This document shows, piece by piece, positions 8,225 through 16,377 of a stretch of 64,000 bases of DNA (position 1 is the stretch's first letter; each line of letters starts with the position of its first letter). The DNA is taken from positions 346,457 through 410,456 of the forward strand of contig DASPQV010000025.1 of assembly GCA_035624785.1 (NCBI GenBank), given 5' to 3'. Under the pieces are notes generated by a model, which did no database searches, was not told the origin of the DNA, and saw nothing but the letters and a program-made list of their open reading frames with translations. A program made the translations under genes and the position numbers. Source of the DNA: JAJZNI01 sp035624785 (GTDB taxonomy: Bacteria; Chloroflexota; Dormibacteria; Aeolococcales; Aeolococcaceae).

Positions 8225-8443
8225 GTGTCCAAGCGGGTCACCACGGTCAGCATCGACGACGTGATCGCGGCCATCGAGACGGCCCGCGACAAGGTGATGG
8301 CCGACGAGGTCAAGTCGCTCGTCAAGCTGGGCCTGCCCAAGAGCGTCGCCTACAAGATGGTGGCGGAGCGCTACCGGCAGCGCAGCGAGACCGATGAGGG
8401 CGAAGAGGTCGCGGGCGGCACCCCGTGGCCGGACATGTCCTGA
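8225..8443 (+). CDS. small alpha-helical hypothetical protein (72 residues)
   Basis: A GTG 5 bases after the ROK stop opens a frame starting VSKRVTTVSIDDVIAAIETA. It continues through a KSLVKLGLPKSVAYKMVAER segment that reads like two amphipathic helices around a turn, and ends in an acidic tail. Codon bias matches the neighbours and the spacing suggests co-transcription with the ROK gene. The helix pair could be a DNA-binding or protein-binding helical hairpin, but I recognise no family. Confidence 0.55.
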   Translation: MSKRVTTVSIDDVIAAIETARDKVMADEVKSLVKLGLPKSVAYKMVAERYRQRSETDEGEEVAGGTPWPDMS

Positions 8444-8542
8444 GCGGCGGGTCGGGCGGGGCGTGGAGCGCGGAGCTCGGTCGCCGTCTGCCACGCCGGG
8501 TGCAAGCCTGAGCACGGCCTCGGCATACTAGGGCGCCAGACG

Positions 8543-9970
8543 ATGGCCGACCGGGTGCGACGAAGCGAGGAGCGGGAGCAGAGCGCTGCCGTGCCGGGCC
8601 AGGATCCGCCCGGGACCCGGACCGGCTACCTGCCCAACGGGCCGGATGAGCGCCGTCAGATGCTGGAGGCGGTCGGCGCCGCCTCGATCGACGACCTCTT
8701 CGCCACCGTCCCCGAGCAGCTCCGTCATCTCCGCCTCGACCTCCCCGCGCCGCTGGCGGAGCAGGACCTGGTCACCGAGCTGGAGAGGCTTGCCGCCCGC
8801 AACCGGCCGCTGGGCAGCCTCGACTCCTTCCTGGGGGCCGGCGTCTACCGCCGCTACGTGCCGGCGATCGTGCGGGCCACGGTGGCTCGCCCCGAGTTCT
8901 ACACCGCCTACACGCCGTACCAGGCGGAGGCGTCCCAGGGGACGCTGCAGAGCATCTTCGAGTTCCAGTCGATGATCTGCGAGCTCACCGGCCTGGACGT
9001 CGCCAACGCCTCTCTCTACGACGGGGCGACCGCCGCCGCCGAGGCGGTTATGCTGGCGGTGGCCCACACCGGGCGGGACCGGGTCCTCGCCGCCGCCGAC
9101 CTCAACCCCGAGGTGCTCTCGGTGATCCGCACCTTCGGCGGCGGGAGGCGCGTGGAGGTGATCACCTCCGGCGACATCAGGGCGGCGACCAGCCAGCACG
9201 CCTGCGTGGTGGTGGCCCAGCCGGGGTTCCTGGGGACGGTGACCGACGGGGCCGCCGCCGTCGAGGCGGCCCATGCCGCCGGAGCGCTGGCAATCTGCTG
9301 CATCGACCCGTTCGCGAGCGCGCTGCTGGCCAGCCCGGGGGAGCAGGGCTTCGACGTGGCCGTCGGCGACGGCCAGCCGCTCGGCATCCCGCCCTCTTTC
9401 GGCGGCCCTCACCTGGGTTTCATGGCGGTGCGCCAGCCCCTGATGCGTCGCATCCCCGGACGGCTGGTCGGGATGGCCAGGGACCACGCGGGGCGCCGCG
9501 CCTACACCCTCACCCTCCAAGCTCGCGAGCAGCACATCCGGCGGGAGCGTGCCACCTCCAACATCTGCACCAATCACGCGCTGATGGCCCTGGCCGCCAC
9601 CGTCTACATGGCCCGGATGGGGGCGGGCGGGATGCGCCGGGTCGCCGAGGTCAGCATCCGGCGCGCGCACCACCTGGCCGAGAGGCTCACCCGGCTCGAG
9701 GGCTTCTCGCTGGTCGAGCCGGACCGGCCCTTCCTCTGGGAGTTCGCCCTCCGGGTCCCCGGCGGCGCCGATCGGTTCGCCGCGGCGATGCGGGAGGCAG
9801 GGATCCTGGCGGGCCTGCCCCTGGGGCGGATCGACGCCGGCCGCAGCGACCAGCTCCTGGTCTGCTGCACGGAGACCACGGCCCCGGCGGCCATCGACAG
9901 CTACGTCCGGGCGGCGGAGCGCTGGGCGGCCGGCTCCCGGGTGGCCGCCTCCCAGGGGGCCGCCAGATGA
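8543..9970 (+). CDS. gcvPA: glycine dehydrogenase (decarboxylating) subunit 1, P-protein alpha
   Basis: The 475-residue protein is a textbook GcvPA. Recognisable blocks are GYLPNGPDERRQML near the N-terminus, YRRYVPAIV, EFYTAYTPYQAEASQGTLQ, MICELTGLDVANASLYDGAT, the GDGQPLGIPPSFGGPHLGF loop and RREKATSNICT-like RRERATSNICTNHALMALAA. With GcvPB it forms the P-protein that decarboxylates glycine onto lipoyl-GcvH. The stop overlaps the gcvPB start by 4 bases. gcvT and gcvH are not in the window. The 99-base leader shows no convincing glycine riboswitch. Confidence 0.95.
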   Translation: MADRVRRSEEREQSAAVPGQDPPGTRTGYLPNGPDERRQMLEAVGAASIDDLFATVPEQLRHLRLDLPAPLAEQDLVTELERLAARNRPLGSLDSFLGAGVYRRYVPAIVRATVARPEFYTAYTPYQAEASQGTLQSIFEFQSMICELTGLDVANASLYDGATAAAEAVMLAVAHTGRDRVLAAADLNPEVLSVIRTFGGGRRVEVITSGDIRAATSQHACVVVAQPGFLGTVTDGAAAVEAAHAAGALAICCIDPFASALLASPGEQGFDVAVGDGQPLGIPPSFGGPHLGFMAVRQPLMRRIPGRLVGMARDHAGRRAYTLTLQAREQHIRRERATSNICTNHALMALAATVYMARMGAGGMRRVAEVSIRRAHHLAERLTRLEGFSLVEPDRPFLWEFALRVPGGADRFAAAMREAGILAGLPLGRIDAGRSDQLLVCCTETTAPAAIDSYVRAAERWAAGSRVAASQGAAR

Positions 9971-11445
9971 CGCCGACGCCGCCCGGATGGGCGGGCGAGG
10001 AGCCTTTGGTATTCGAGCTGGGTCGCGACTACTTGGGCGGGCCGCGTGAGGTGGCCAGCGGGGTCCCGGAGCCACCGCTGGGCGAGCTGCTTGCCGGGGT
10101 GGCGCTGCGATCCGTCCCGGCGGCCATCCCGGCTCTGCCCGAACCGGTGCTCGCCCGGCACATCGGCCGGCTGGCCCGCCGCAACCACCACCTCCACCAC
10201 GGGATCTACCCGCTGGGCAGCTGCACCATGAAGTACAACCCGGTGATCGACGAGCAGCTGGCATCGCTGAGCGGCTTCGCCGACATCCACCCGGACCAGC
10301 CCGTCGACGACGTCCAGGGCGCCCTCCAGCTGATGTGGGAGCTGGAGCGGATCCTCACCGAGCTGACCGGGATGGCCCGCTTCACGCTTCAGCCGGCCGC
10401 CGGCGCCCACGGCGAATGGACCGGGCTCCGGATGATCCAGGCCTACCACGCCGCCGGCGGCGACACCCGGCGGACCCGGGTGATCATCCCGGACTCCGCC
10501 CACGGCACCAACCCGGCCTCGGCGTCTCTGGCCGGCCTCGAGGTGGTGACGGTGCGCAGCACCCGAGACGGCACCATGGACGTCACCGACCTGCGCTCCC
10601 GCATCGACACGTCGGTGGCCGCGGTGATGCTCACCAACCCCAACACCCTCGGGGTCTTCGAAAAGGACATCCTGGAGATCGCCGAGGTGGCTCACCAGGC
10701 GGGCTCTCTGCTCTACTACGACGGCGCCAACCTCAACGCCCTGGTGGGCATCGCGCGGCCCGCCGACATGGGGTTCGACGTCGTCCACCTCAACCTTCAC
10801 AAGACCTTCTCGACCCCCCACGGCGGGGGCGGGCCGGGCAGCGGCCCAGTCGGGGTCGCCGCCGGTCTGACCGACTTCCTCCCCGTCCCCACCGTGGAGA
10901 GGGACGGCGAGCACTTCCGTCTCGACCACGACCGGCCCCGCTCGATCGGCAAGGTCAGGGCACACTACGGCAACTTCGGGATGCTGGTGCGGGCCTACGC
11001 GTACCTGCGCGCCTACGGGTCCGCGATCTCCCGGGTCGCCGAGGACGCAGTGCTCAACGCCCGCTACCTGGAGTGGCGGCTCCGCGACCTCTTCCCGACC
11101 GCGGTGGGTCCGCAGTGCATGCACGAGTTCGTGGTCACCACCCGGGGCACCCGGGTCCCGGGACTGCGCGCCCTGGACGTCGGCAAGCGCCTCCTCGACC
11201 ACGGGGTCTACGCACCGACCGTGTACTTCCCGACCACCGTTCCCGAGGCCCTCATGTTCGAGCCGACCGAGACCGAGTCGAAGCGCAGCCTCGACCAGCT
11301 GGCCGACATCCTCGCCGGCATCGTCGCCGAGGCGGAGCGGGACCTGTCCCTTCTCCAATCCTCACCGCACGACACCCCGATCGAGCGGGTGGACGAAGTG
11401 GAGGCGGCGCGTCACCCGCTGCTGCGCTGGCTCCCCGAAGCATGA
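9967..11445 (+). CDS. gcvPB: glycine dehydrogenase (decarboxylating) subunit 2, P-protein beta (PLP-binding)
   Basis: The 492-residue protein carries the PLP lysine at about K279 in HLNLHKTFSTPHGGGGPGSG. GIYPLGSCTMKYNP, IPDSAHGTNPASASLAGLEV, LTNPNTLGVFE and LYYDGANLNALVG are also present, all typical of GcvPB. Together with the upstream subunit it is the split P-protein form found in many Firmicutes, Chloroflexota and archaea, rather than the fused form of most Actinomycetota. The start overlaps gcvPA and the stop overlaps pyrE, each by an ATGA. Confidence 0.95.
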   Translation: MTPTPPGWAGEEPLVFELGRDYLGGPREVASGVPEPPLGELLAGVALRSVPAAIPALPEPVLARHIGRLARRNHHLHHGIYPLGSCTMKYNPVIDEQLASLSGFADIHPDQPVDDVQGALQLMWELERILTELTGMARFTLQPAAGAHGEWTGLRMIQAYHAAGGDTRRTRVIIPDSAHGTNPASASLAGLEVVTVRSTRDGTMDVTDLRSRIDTSVAAVMLTNPNTLGVFEKDILEIAEVAHQAGSLLYYDGANLNALVGIARPADMGFDVVHLNLHKTFSTPHGGGGPGSGPVGVAAGLTDFLPVPTVERDGEHFRLDHDRPRSIGKVRAHYGNFGMLVRAYAYLRAYGSAISRVAEDAVLNARYLEWRLRDLFPTAVGPQCMHEFVVTTRGTRVPGLRALDVGKRLLDHGVYAPTVYFPTTVPEALMFEPTETESKRSLDQLADILAGIVAEAERDLSLLQSSPHDTPIERVDEVEAARHPLLRWLPEA

Positions 11446-12026
11446 GCGCGGATCGGCCCGACCCCCGCCGCGCGGAGTTGCGGGCGCTGCTCGCCGAGCG
11501 GGCCTTCCGCTGGGGCGACTTCGTGCTGGCCAGCGGCCGGCGCAGCAACTACTACTTCGACGGCAAGCAGATCACCCTGGAGGGTGGCGGGCTCGCCCTC
11601 GCCGCCTCGCTGATGCTGGAGCGCTGCCGCGAGCTGGGAGTGACGGCGGTGGCCGGCGATGACGGCGTCGGACCGCTGCTCGGCGCCATCGCCGCGCTCA
11701 GCGCCGCGGACCGGGGACCGGCGCTCCGGGCCTTCATGATCCGCAAGGCCGACAAGCAGCACGGGACCGCGGCCAAGGTGGCTGGGCCCGCCCCCCTGCC
11801 GGCGGAGCGGACCGCGCTCGTCGACGACGTGGTCACCACCGGCGGTTCGGTGTTCCGCGCCCTGGAGGCGCTCGAGCCGACCGGGGTGACCGTGGTCGAG
11901 GCCCTGGTGATCGTCGACCGCGAGGAGGGCGGCGAGGCCGCTCTCCGCGAGCACGGGCTGGCCCTGCACGCCCTGTTCCGGCGCAGTGCCTTCAGCGCCC
12001 CCCAGCAGGTCGACGGACCGGCCTGA
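11442..12026 (+). CDS. pyrE: orotate phosphoribosyltransferase
   Basis: The 194-residue protein has FVLASGRRSNYYFDGKQITL, the orotate/PRPP-binding N-terminal strand-loop of OPRTase. It has AVAGDDGVGPLLGAIAAL where GxxxGG(I/V)P is usual, MIRKADKQHGT for the catalytic loop, and the PRPP motif ALVDDVVTTGGS at 125-136. It catalyses orotate plus PRPP to OMP in pyrimidine synthesis. It is translationally coupled to gcvPB by ATGA. This is an unusual pairing with glycine cleavage; one-carbon/nucleotide supply is a plausible but unproven link. Confidence 0.92.
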   Translation: MSADRPDPRRAELRALLAERAFRWGDFVLASGRRSNYYFDGKQITLEGGGLALAASLMLERCRELGVTAVAGDDGVGPLLGAIAALSAADRGPALRAFMIRKADKQHGTAAKVAGPAPLPAERTALVDDVVTTGGSVFRALEALEPTGVTVVEALVIVDREEGGEAALREHGLALHALFRRSAFSAPQQVDGPA

Positions 12027-12375
12027 ACCTCGGCCGACCCCATTCGCTCCGCCGCTGGGTGGCGGACGCACCCCATCCCATCGGCCAAGAGTTGTGGACA
12101 GGGAATTCCTAAACTGGTCCGGAGAGCGGCCCCCCGATGGCGCCGTCGCCCCGTCCGATCCAGCCTCCCCCGCACCGGCGTGCACCCGGCCCAGCGACAG
12201 GTCTCGGGGCGCGCCCATGAGGGCTAGCCCGGGGGGCGACGCGGGGGCCGTCTCAGGCTGAGAGCCGGCTGAGAGGTTGTTGCGACTCAACGATGTCTCA
12301 GGTTCGCGGCGCCACCCTCCTCGATGATGCCCTCAGGTTCCCAACGCCGCCAGGGCGATCAGGAGGACAGCATCG
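12027..12375 (+). other. intergenic region between pyrE and a lipoprotein operon
   Basis: No gene is supported here. It holds an AT-richer patch around 12090-12115 with a GGAATTCC palindrome followed by TAAACT, which could be a promoter -10. A nonamer CTCAGGTTC occurs twice at about 12297 and 12331. A strong AGGAGG lies 9 bases before the ATG at 12376. No riboswitch or tRNA recognised. Confidence 0.4.
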
Positions 12376-12711
12376 ATGACCCGTCACCGCAGGCTCAGAG
12401 CAGCGATTGCCGTGGCTCCGGCCCTGCTTCTCATCGCCGCCTGCGGGCAGGCGGCGCCGGCTTCGGCCGGGCCGGCCCAGCAGGGCCAGGAAACGTCCTC
12501 GAGCGCTCCCGCATCGAGCCCCTCCCAGGCGCCGAGCAGCGGCTCCAGCATCCCGATGGCCACCCCGACCCCTGTCAGCACCGTGGCCGCGCCGTCCGGG
12601 CTGAGCGACCAGCAGATCAACCAGATCGAGGACCAGCTGAACCAGATCGACAGCCAGCTGAACCAGGCCAACCAGGGCCTGGCCAGCACTGAAGGAGACC
12701 CGTCCCAATGA
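12376..12711 (+). CDS. small lipoprotein with C-terminal coiled coil
   Basis: The 111-residue product begins MTRHRRLRAAIAVAPALLLI and ends its signal peptide at a lipobox I-A-A-C (Cys 23). It then has a Ser/Pro/Thr/Gln-rich linker (about 25-70). A Gln/Asn/Leu heptad stretch, QQINQIEDQLNQIDSQLNQA, should form a short coiled coil. AGGAGG precedes the ATG at good spacing. The stop overlaps the start of the next secreted protein by 4 bases, and both have helical Gln-rich or Ala-rich domains. The two products may interact at the cell surface; this is inference. No family recognised. Confidence 0.7.
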   Translation: MTRHRRLRAAIAVAPALLLIAACGQAAPASAGPAQQGQETSSSAPASSPSQAPSSGSSIPMATPTPVSTVAAPSGLSDQQINQIEDQLNQIDSQLNQANQGLASTEGDPSQ

Positions 12712-13493
12712 GAGTCCGTGCCCCCCTCCTGACCGGCATCGGCGGCTTGGCGGTGGCCGCCGCGCTCTTCGCCGGCTCAGCCCTCCCGGCCGCCGCAGAC
12801 ACCTCCAGCCCATCGCCGAGCCCGGCTGCCAGCCCATCGAGCAGCCCATCGGCCGGTCCGACCTCGGGTGCCTGCAGGGGCAGCACCGCCGCGGTGCTGG
12901 CCTGCATCAAGCAGCGCGCCGCGACGGCCATCGCGAACCGCGAGACCACGCTCCAGGCCCTGACCACGGCTCTGAACAACAGCGCCAACGTCACTGCCGG
13001 TGACAAGTCGACCCTGCTGGGCCAGATCCAGGGCGACGAGTCCGGCCTCTCGACCCTGAACACCACCATCCAGAACGACACCACCGTCCAGCAGGCGTGG
13101 AGCGACGCCCAGACCATCGTCACCGGGTACCGCGTCTACGTTCTCGAGGCGCCCAAGGTCCACTTGGTGATCGCCGCTGACACCGAGACTGCCGTCGAGT
13201 CCTTCCTGCAGTCGGTGATGCCGGCGGTGCAGACCGCCATCACCGACAGCAACGCCTCCGCGGACAAGAAGGCGGAGGCCCAGGCCGCCTTCAACGACTG
13301 TGCCAGCCAGCTGGCGGCAGCCCAGTCGGAAACCTCCGGGGTGGTGGGCTCGGTGATCAATCTCGAGGCCTCCGGCTATCCGGGGAACGAGCCCACCCTG
13401 GCCTCGGCACGCCAGTCGGTGACCACGGCACGTCAGGACCTGGGGAACTGCCACAAGGACCTGGAGTCCATCCGAGAGGACCTCGGTCTCTGA
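12708..13493 (+). CDS. secreted helical protein of unknown function
   Basis: The 261-residue protein has an N-terminal signal peptide (MRVRAPLLTGIGGLAVAAAL, predicted cleavage after A-L-P-A-A-A near residue 30) and a Ser/Pro linker to about 52. An all-helical domain follows, rich in Ala, Thr, Gln and Asp. Four Cys (two near 56-66, one near 205, one near 248) could make two disulfides. The helices (TALNNSANVTAGDKSTLLGQ, ASADKKAEAQAAFNDCASQL) resemble secreted coiled-coil proteins of actinobacteria, but I know no named family. It is translationally coupled to the lipoprotein upstream. Confidence 0.7.
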   Translation: MRVRAPLLTGIGGLAVAAALFAGSALPAAADTSSPSPSPAASPSSSPSAGPTSGACRGSTAAVLACIKQRAATAIANRETTLQALTTALNNSANVTAGDKSTLLGQIQGDESGLSTLNTTIQNDTTVQQAWSDAQTIVTGYRVYVLEAPKVHLVIAADTETAVESFLQSVMPAVQTAITDSNASADKKAEAQAAFNDCASQLAAAQSETSGVVGSVINLEASGYPGNEPTLASARQSVTTARQDLGNCHKDLESIREDLGL

Positions 13494-13510
13494 TCTCTGG
13501 TCCCCGCAAC

Positions 13511-13539
13511 GGGCGGAGGAGCGCCGCGCTCCTCCGCCC
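13511..13539 (+). terminator. 13-bp GC hairpin after the secreted-protein gene
   Basis: GGGCGGAGGAGCG and its exact reverse complement CGCTCCTCCGCCC are separated by CCG, 17 bases after the stop at 13493. There is no T-run, as usual in very GC-rich genomes, so it could terminate transcription or stabilise the 3' end. Confidence 0.6.
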
Positions 13540-13578
13540 TCCGCCGTGCTCGGAGGTGCCAGCGCCTACCATCGCGAG

Positions 13579-14322
13579 GTGCATCGCGCCCTGGTCGCCG
13601 CGGGAATGGCCATCGCTCTGACCGCCTGCGGGAGCTCGGCTCAGCCCACCGCCACGTCATCGAGCCCGACGGCGGCACCAACCGGAAGCACCCCGGCCAC
13701 GCCCTTCCCCACGGCCGCCCCATCTCCCACCTCCACTCCGAGCCCGACCGCGGACACCGAGCAGGTGACGGTCACCGCCTCCGGGGTCGGCGCCCACTAC
13801 CTCCAGGCGATCCCGGTCGCGGTGCTGCACAACCAGGCCACCAGCCATACCGCCACCGAAGTGGTGGCCCATTTCACGGTTCACCACCCCGGCGGGACCT
13901 TTGCCCTCGACGCGGCCCCGGTGGCCCTGGCTCCCGGTGAGACCCTGGCGGTGGCCGCCCTCTGCACCGACTCGTGCCAGGGCGCCACCAGCACCGAGGT
14001 GAACGTCGGTGTCGGGGGTTGGTCGCCGGGGCCGGCACCCGCGGTCCTCACCGCAGCCGGCGGAACGTACGCCTGCGGCTCACCGTGCGGCGGCGGGGGT
14101 GGATACACGGGCGCCGTCACCGGGACGTTGAGCGGCGCCCTGGGCGCCGGCACCCTGGTCAACCTGTTCGTGGCCTGCAGCGACGGCGCCGGCGCCATCG
14201 TCGGCGGCGGGGTCACGCAGCGGCTCTGGCCGGGCGGAGGAGCGGCGGTGAACGTCTCGGTGCCGGTGCTGGTCAGCTCCCTACCAGCGTCGTGCCAGCT
14301 CTACGGGGCGGCGGCGGAATAA
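13579..14322 (+). CDS. putative lipoprotein with secreted beta domain
   Basis: Read from the GTG at 13579, the 247-residue product has a short signal peptide VHRALVAAGMAIALTAC with an L-T-A-C lipobox, then a long Thr/Pro/Ser linker to about residue 58. A beta-rich domain (QVTVTASGVGAHYLQAIPVA onward) has HTATEVVAHFTVHH and APGETLAVAALC strands, as in FxLYD-type secreted domains. It has several Cys pairs and a Gly-rich turn (CGSPCGGGGGY). A GTG at 13546 is an alternative start, but 13579 places the lipobox at a standard position. Function unknown. Confidence 0.6.
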   Translation: MHRALVAAGMAIALTACGSSAQPTATSSSPTAAPTGSTPATPFPTAAPSPTSTPSPTADTEQVTVTASGVGAHYLQAIPVAVLHNQATSHTATEVVAHFTVHHPGGTFALDAAPVALAPGETLAVAALCTDSCQGATSTEVNVGVGGWSPGPAPAVLTAAGGTYACGSPCGGGGGYTGAVTGTLSGALGAGTLVNLFVACSDGAGAIVGGGVTQRLWPGGGAAVNVSVPVLVSSLPASCQLYGAAAE

Positions 14323-14399
14323 CTCCGGCACGGCGCGGCCGGAGATGGCTTTCCGGCTCACCGGCGGATGAAAGGGGGAGCTGCCTCCGGCGCGCCGCG

Positions 14400-15089
14400 C
14401 TAAGCGTGGGAGCAAACCGGCCAGGCCACCGAGTCGCCGGACGCGAACATGCTCGCGGCGATGGTCGCCTGCTGCGTCGGGTCCCAGATGTTGGTCCCGC
14501 CGTGCGCCTTGAAGGTGGACATCAGGAACTGGAAGATGCCGTAGTACGGTCCGGCGGGGTTGTAGGCGTCGGGGCGAAGGCCGGACTCGCACTCGGCGGT
14601 GCGCAGCATCCAGTTCGGGTCGACGCCGTCCGCCTCCGCCGCGGCCGTGATGATGGCCTGGATGCTCCCGGGCGGGTAGCTGGCCGGCGGCGCGGTGGGC
14701 GCCGGCGGCGGCGTCAGGACAGTCACCAGGGGCGCGGCTGGCAGGGTGACCAGCGCCGGGGCACCGGGGGCGGCGGGGGCGGCGACCAGCTGATGGGGTG
14801 GGTCCGAGCCCGGCTGCTCTGGCCAGATGGCGCGGTAGCGGAGCAGGGAGCTGGCCAGCCCTGAGCCGGGCGAGCTGGCCGCCGGGGCGGTGGTGGCGGC
14901 CAGGGTCACGGCGCCGCCCACCGGTATGATGGCCAGCCCCACCACCAGCTCGGTCAGCCGGCGGGACAGCCGGATCCCGATCCCGAGTCGAGCTCGGCGC
15001 CGGATGGGGAGGCGGAACGACTCCCGGAACCGCGCCGGCAACCTCCCGGCCTGGCGGGCCAGGGCGGCGGCGCGGGCAACCAACCTCAC
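14400..15089 (-). CDS. secreted transglycosylase (SLT/Rpf-like muralytic enzyme)
   Basis: The 229-residue protein has a basic N-terminus (1-44), one membrane helix or signal (about 47-66) and a Pro/Ala linker. The C-terminal domain carries TAECESGLRPDAYNPAGPYY and GIFQFLMSTF. Those blocks match lysozyme-fold transglycosylases: the catalytic Glu in the ECESG motif (166 or 168), and GIFQF as the substrate-cleft strand. Cys 167 and Cys 226 could form a disulfide. It should cleave peptidoglycan glycan strands outside the membrane. It is divergent from the Flp pilin gene across about 414 bases and may help the pilus pass the wall, but that is conjecture. Confidence 0.8.
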   Translation of the reverse strand: MRLVARAAALARQAGRLPARFRESFRLPIRRRARLGIGIRLSRRLTELVVGLAIIPVGGAVTLAATTAPAASSPGSGLASSLLRYRAIWPEQPGSDPPHQLVAAPAAPGAPALVTLPAAPLVTVLTPPPAPTAPPASYPPGSIQAIITAAAEADGVDPNWMLRTAECESGLRPDAYNPAGPYYGIFQFLMSTFKAHGGTNIWDPTQQATIAASMFASGDSVAWPVCSHA

Positions 15090-15503
15090 AGGGACAACCT
15101 CTCCTCACCGCCCCGACGTTCCCCCTACCGGTCATCCGCTCCACGGGCGAACGACGGGACACCTCGGTCTCCGTTCCACCGTGGATTCGGGCGGTGGGCC
15201 GCAGATCGGCGGGGCCGCCCCCGCCGGACCAGGACGTGATCGGATCGCTCCGCGACCCGCGGACCCTACCACAGGCGATGGGGGTTTGTGCAAGCAACAG
15301 GCCGTCGGCATGAGCCACCACCCCGCCGCGGGACCGGGTGGCTGGCGTCGGGGCCGGGAGACCCTCGTATCGGGGCTGCGACCGCGTTGCAACCAAAAAG
15401 TCTAAACGCGGCGAACGGATCGGCCCTAGCATCGACGTCACTGAAGCCCCGTGGACGTCCAACGCCGGGGCCGAGAATCAGGGTTGCCGGGAGCGGCGGA
15501 TAG
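15090..15503. promoter_or_regulatory. divergent intergenic region with a possible sigma-70-type promoter
   Basis: This region separates the transglycosylase gene (leftward) from the Flp pilin gene (rightward). On the minus strand, TTGCAC and TAGGGT, 19 bases apart near 15268-15298, resemble -35 and -10 elements. On the plus strand an A-rich patch around 15393-15406 stands out in GC-rich sequence. I looked for a cyclic-di-AMP (ydaO) or cyclic-di-GMP riboswitch, common before wall hydrolases and pilins, and saw no convincing match. Confidence 0.35.
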
Positions 15504-15713
15504 GTGTCCGATTTCACCAACTGGGTGAGAACCAAGCTGGGGGATGCCCTTCGTCGCGTCCACCGCCAAGCCGACGACGAGTCCGGTCAGGGCATGGTGG
15601 AGTACGGCATGATCCTGATGCTGATCGCCCTCGTCGTCATCGTGATCCTGACCGTGGCGGGACATCAGGTCAGCAACATGTTCTCGAACGTCAGCAACGG
15701 GCTGGCCACGTGA
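15504..15713 (+). CDS. Flp/Fap-type pilin
   Basis: The 69-residue protein has the Flp pilin layout: a short charged N-terminus, then ESGQGMVEYGMILMLIALVV, where the G-Q-G-M-V-E-Y-x-M/L-I core and following hydrophobic helix (about 30-51) drive Tad pilus assembly after prepilin peptidase cleavage at the Gly. The start is a GTG at 15504. No tadA/tadB/tadC, rcpA or prepilin peptidase is adjacent, so the assembly machinery must lie elsewhere in the genome. The gene stands alone between a transglycosylase and a Nudix gene. Confidence 0.88.
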   Translation: MSDFTNWVRTKLGDALRRVHRQADDESGQGMVEYGMILMLIALVVIVILTVAGHQVSNMFSNVSNGLAT

Positions 15714-15795
15714 GGTCCCGGCCGCCTGGCTGGGGGGCCCGGGACAGGAGGGGGCAGCGGCGAAGGGATGAGCCGGCCGTGCGCGCCGGGCCGGC

Positions 15796-16377
15796 ATGCC
15801 GTCAGACTCGGCGGAGATGGCGGCGGCTGACGATCTCCTCGAGGAGCGGCCCATCGAGCGGCGAACCGTCTTTCAGGGCCGGCTGCTCACCCTCCACTGC
15901 GACACCGTGCAGACCGCCGCAGGGTCACGAGCCACCCGCGAGGTCCTCGACCATCCCGGCGCCGTCGGGATCGTCGCCACCGACTCCCAGGGTCGGATCC
16001 TGCTGGTGCGCCAGTGGCGCCATGCCGTCGGTCGGGCGCTCTGGGAGATTCCGGCGGGGACCCTGGGCCGGGGAGAGGAACCCGAGGCGGCCGCCCGGCG
16101 CGAGCTTGCCGAGGAGACGGGGTATGCGGCGAGCCGGTGGCGGCGTCTCGGCGCAGGTCCGTCAGCGCCGGGCTACAGCGGCGAGATCCTCCACTTCTAT
16201 GCCGCCAGCGAGCTGACCCTGGGTGAGGCCCACACCGACCCCGACGAGGTGCTGGTCTCACGCCTCTTCACCGCCGAGGAGGTGGGCCGTCTGGTGGCCG
16301 ACGACGAGGTCGACATCAAAACGGTCGCCGGCCTCTGCCTCGCCGGTCTCGGCCGAGCTGCCGGAGCCGGATGGTGA
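15796..16377 (+). CDS. Nudix hydrolase, ADP-ribose pyrophosphatase type
   Basis: The 193-residue protein has a complete Nudix box at 88-110 (GTLGRGEEPEAAARRELAEE, then TGY), fitting GX5EX7REUXEEXGU exactly. The preceding block (VGIVATDSQGRILLVRQWRH and ALWEIPAG) and a C-terminal LTLGEAHTDPDEVLVSRLFT are as in NudF/ADP-ribose diphosphatases. It would hydrolyse ADP-ribose or related NDP-sugars. The last 7 bases overlap the start of the next gene, and the run continues through a HAD hydrolase and an HTH gene, so four genes appear coupled. Confidence 0.85.
   Translation: MPSDSAEMAAADDLLEERPIERRTVFQGRLLTLHCDTVQTAAGSRATREVLDHPGAVGIVATDSQGRILLVRQWRHAVGRALWEIPAGTLGRGEEPEAAARRELAEETGYAASRWRRLGAGPSAPGYSGEILHFYAASELTLGEAHTDPDEVLVSRLFTAEEVGRLVADDEVDIKTVAGLCLAGLGRAAGAGW

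Noticed and set aside
8444..8542. Glycine riboswitch before gcvPA
   Set aside because: The 99-base leader lacks the conserved aptamer cores; only a loose CGTGG/CCACG pairing is seen.
9901..11358. 485-residue minus-strand frame across gcvPB
   Set aside because: Shadow of gcvPB; Gly/Val/His/Glu-rich composition typical of GC-rich antisense frames.
15090..15300. Possible cyclic-di-AMP (ydaO) riboswitch before the transglycosylase gene
   Set aside because: GGAACGGAGACCGAGG resembles one segment, but the other conserved blocks of the aptamer are missing.
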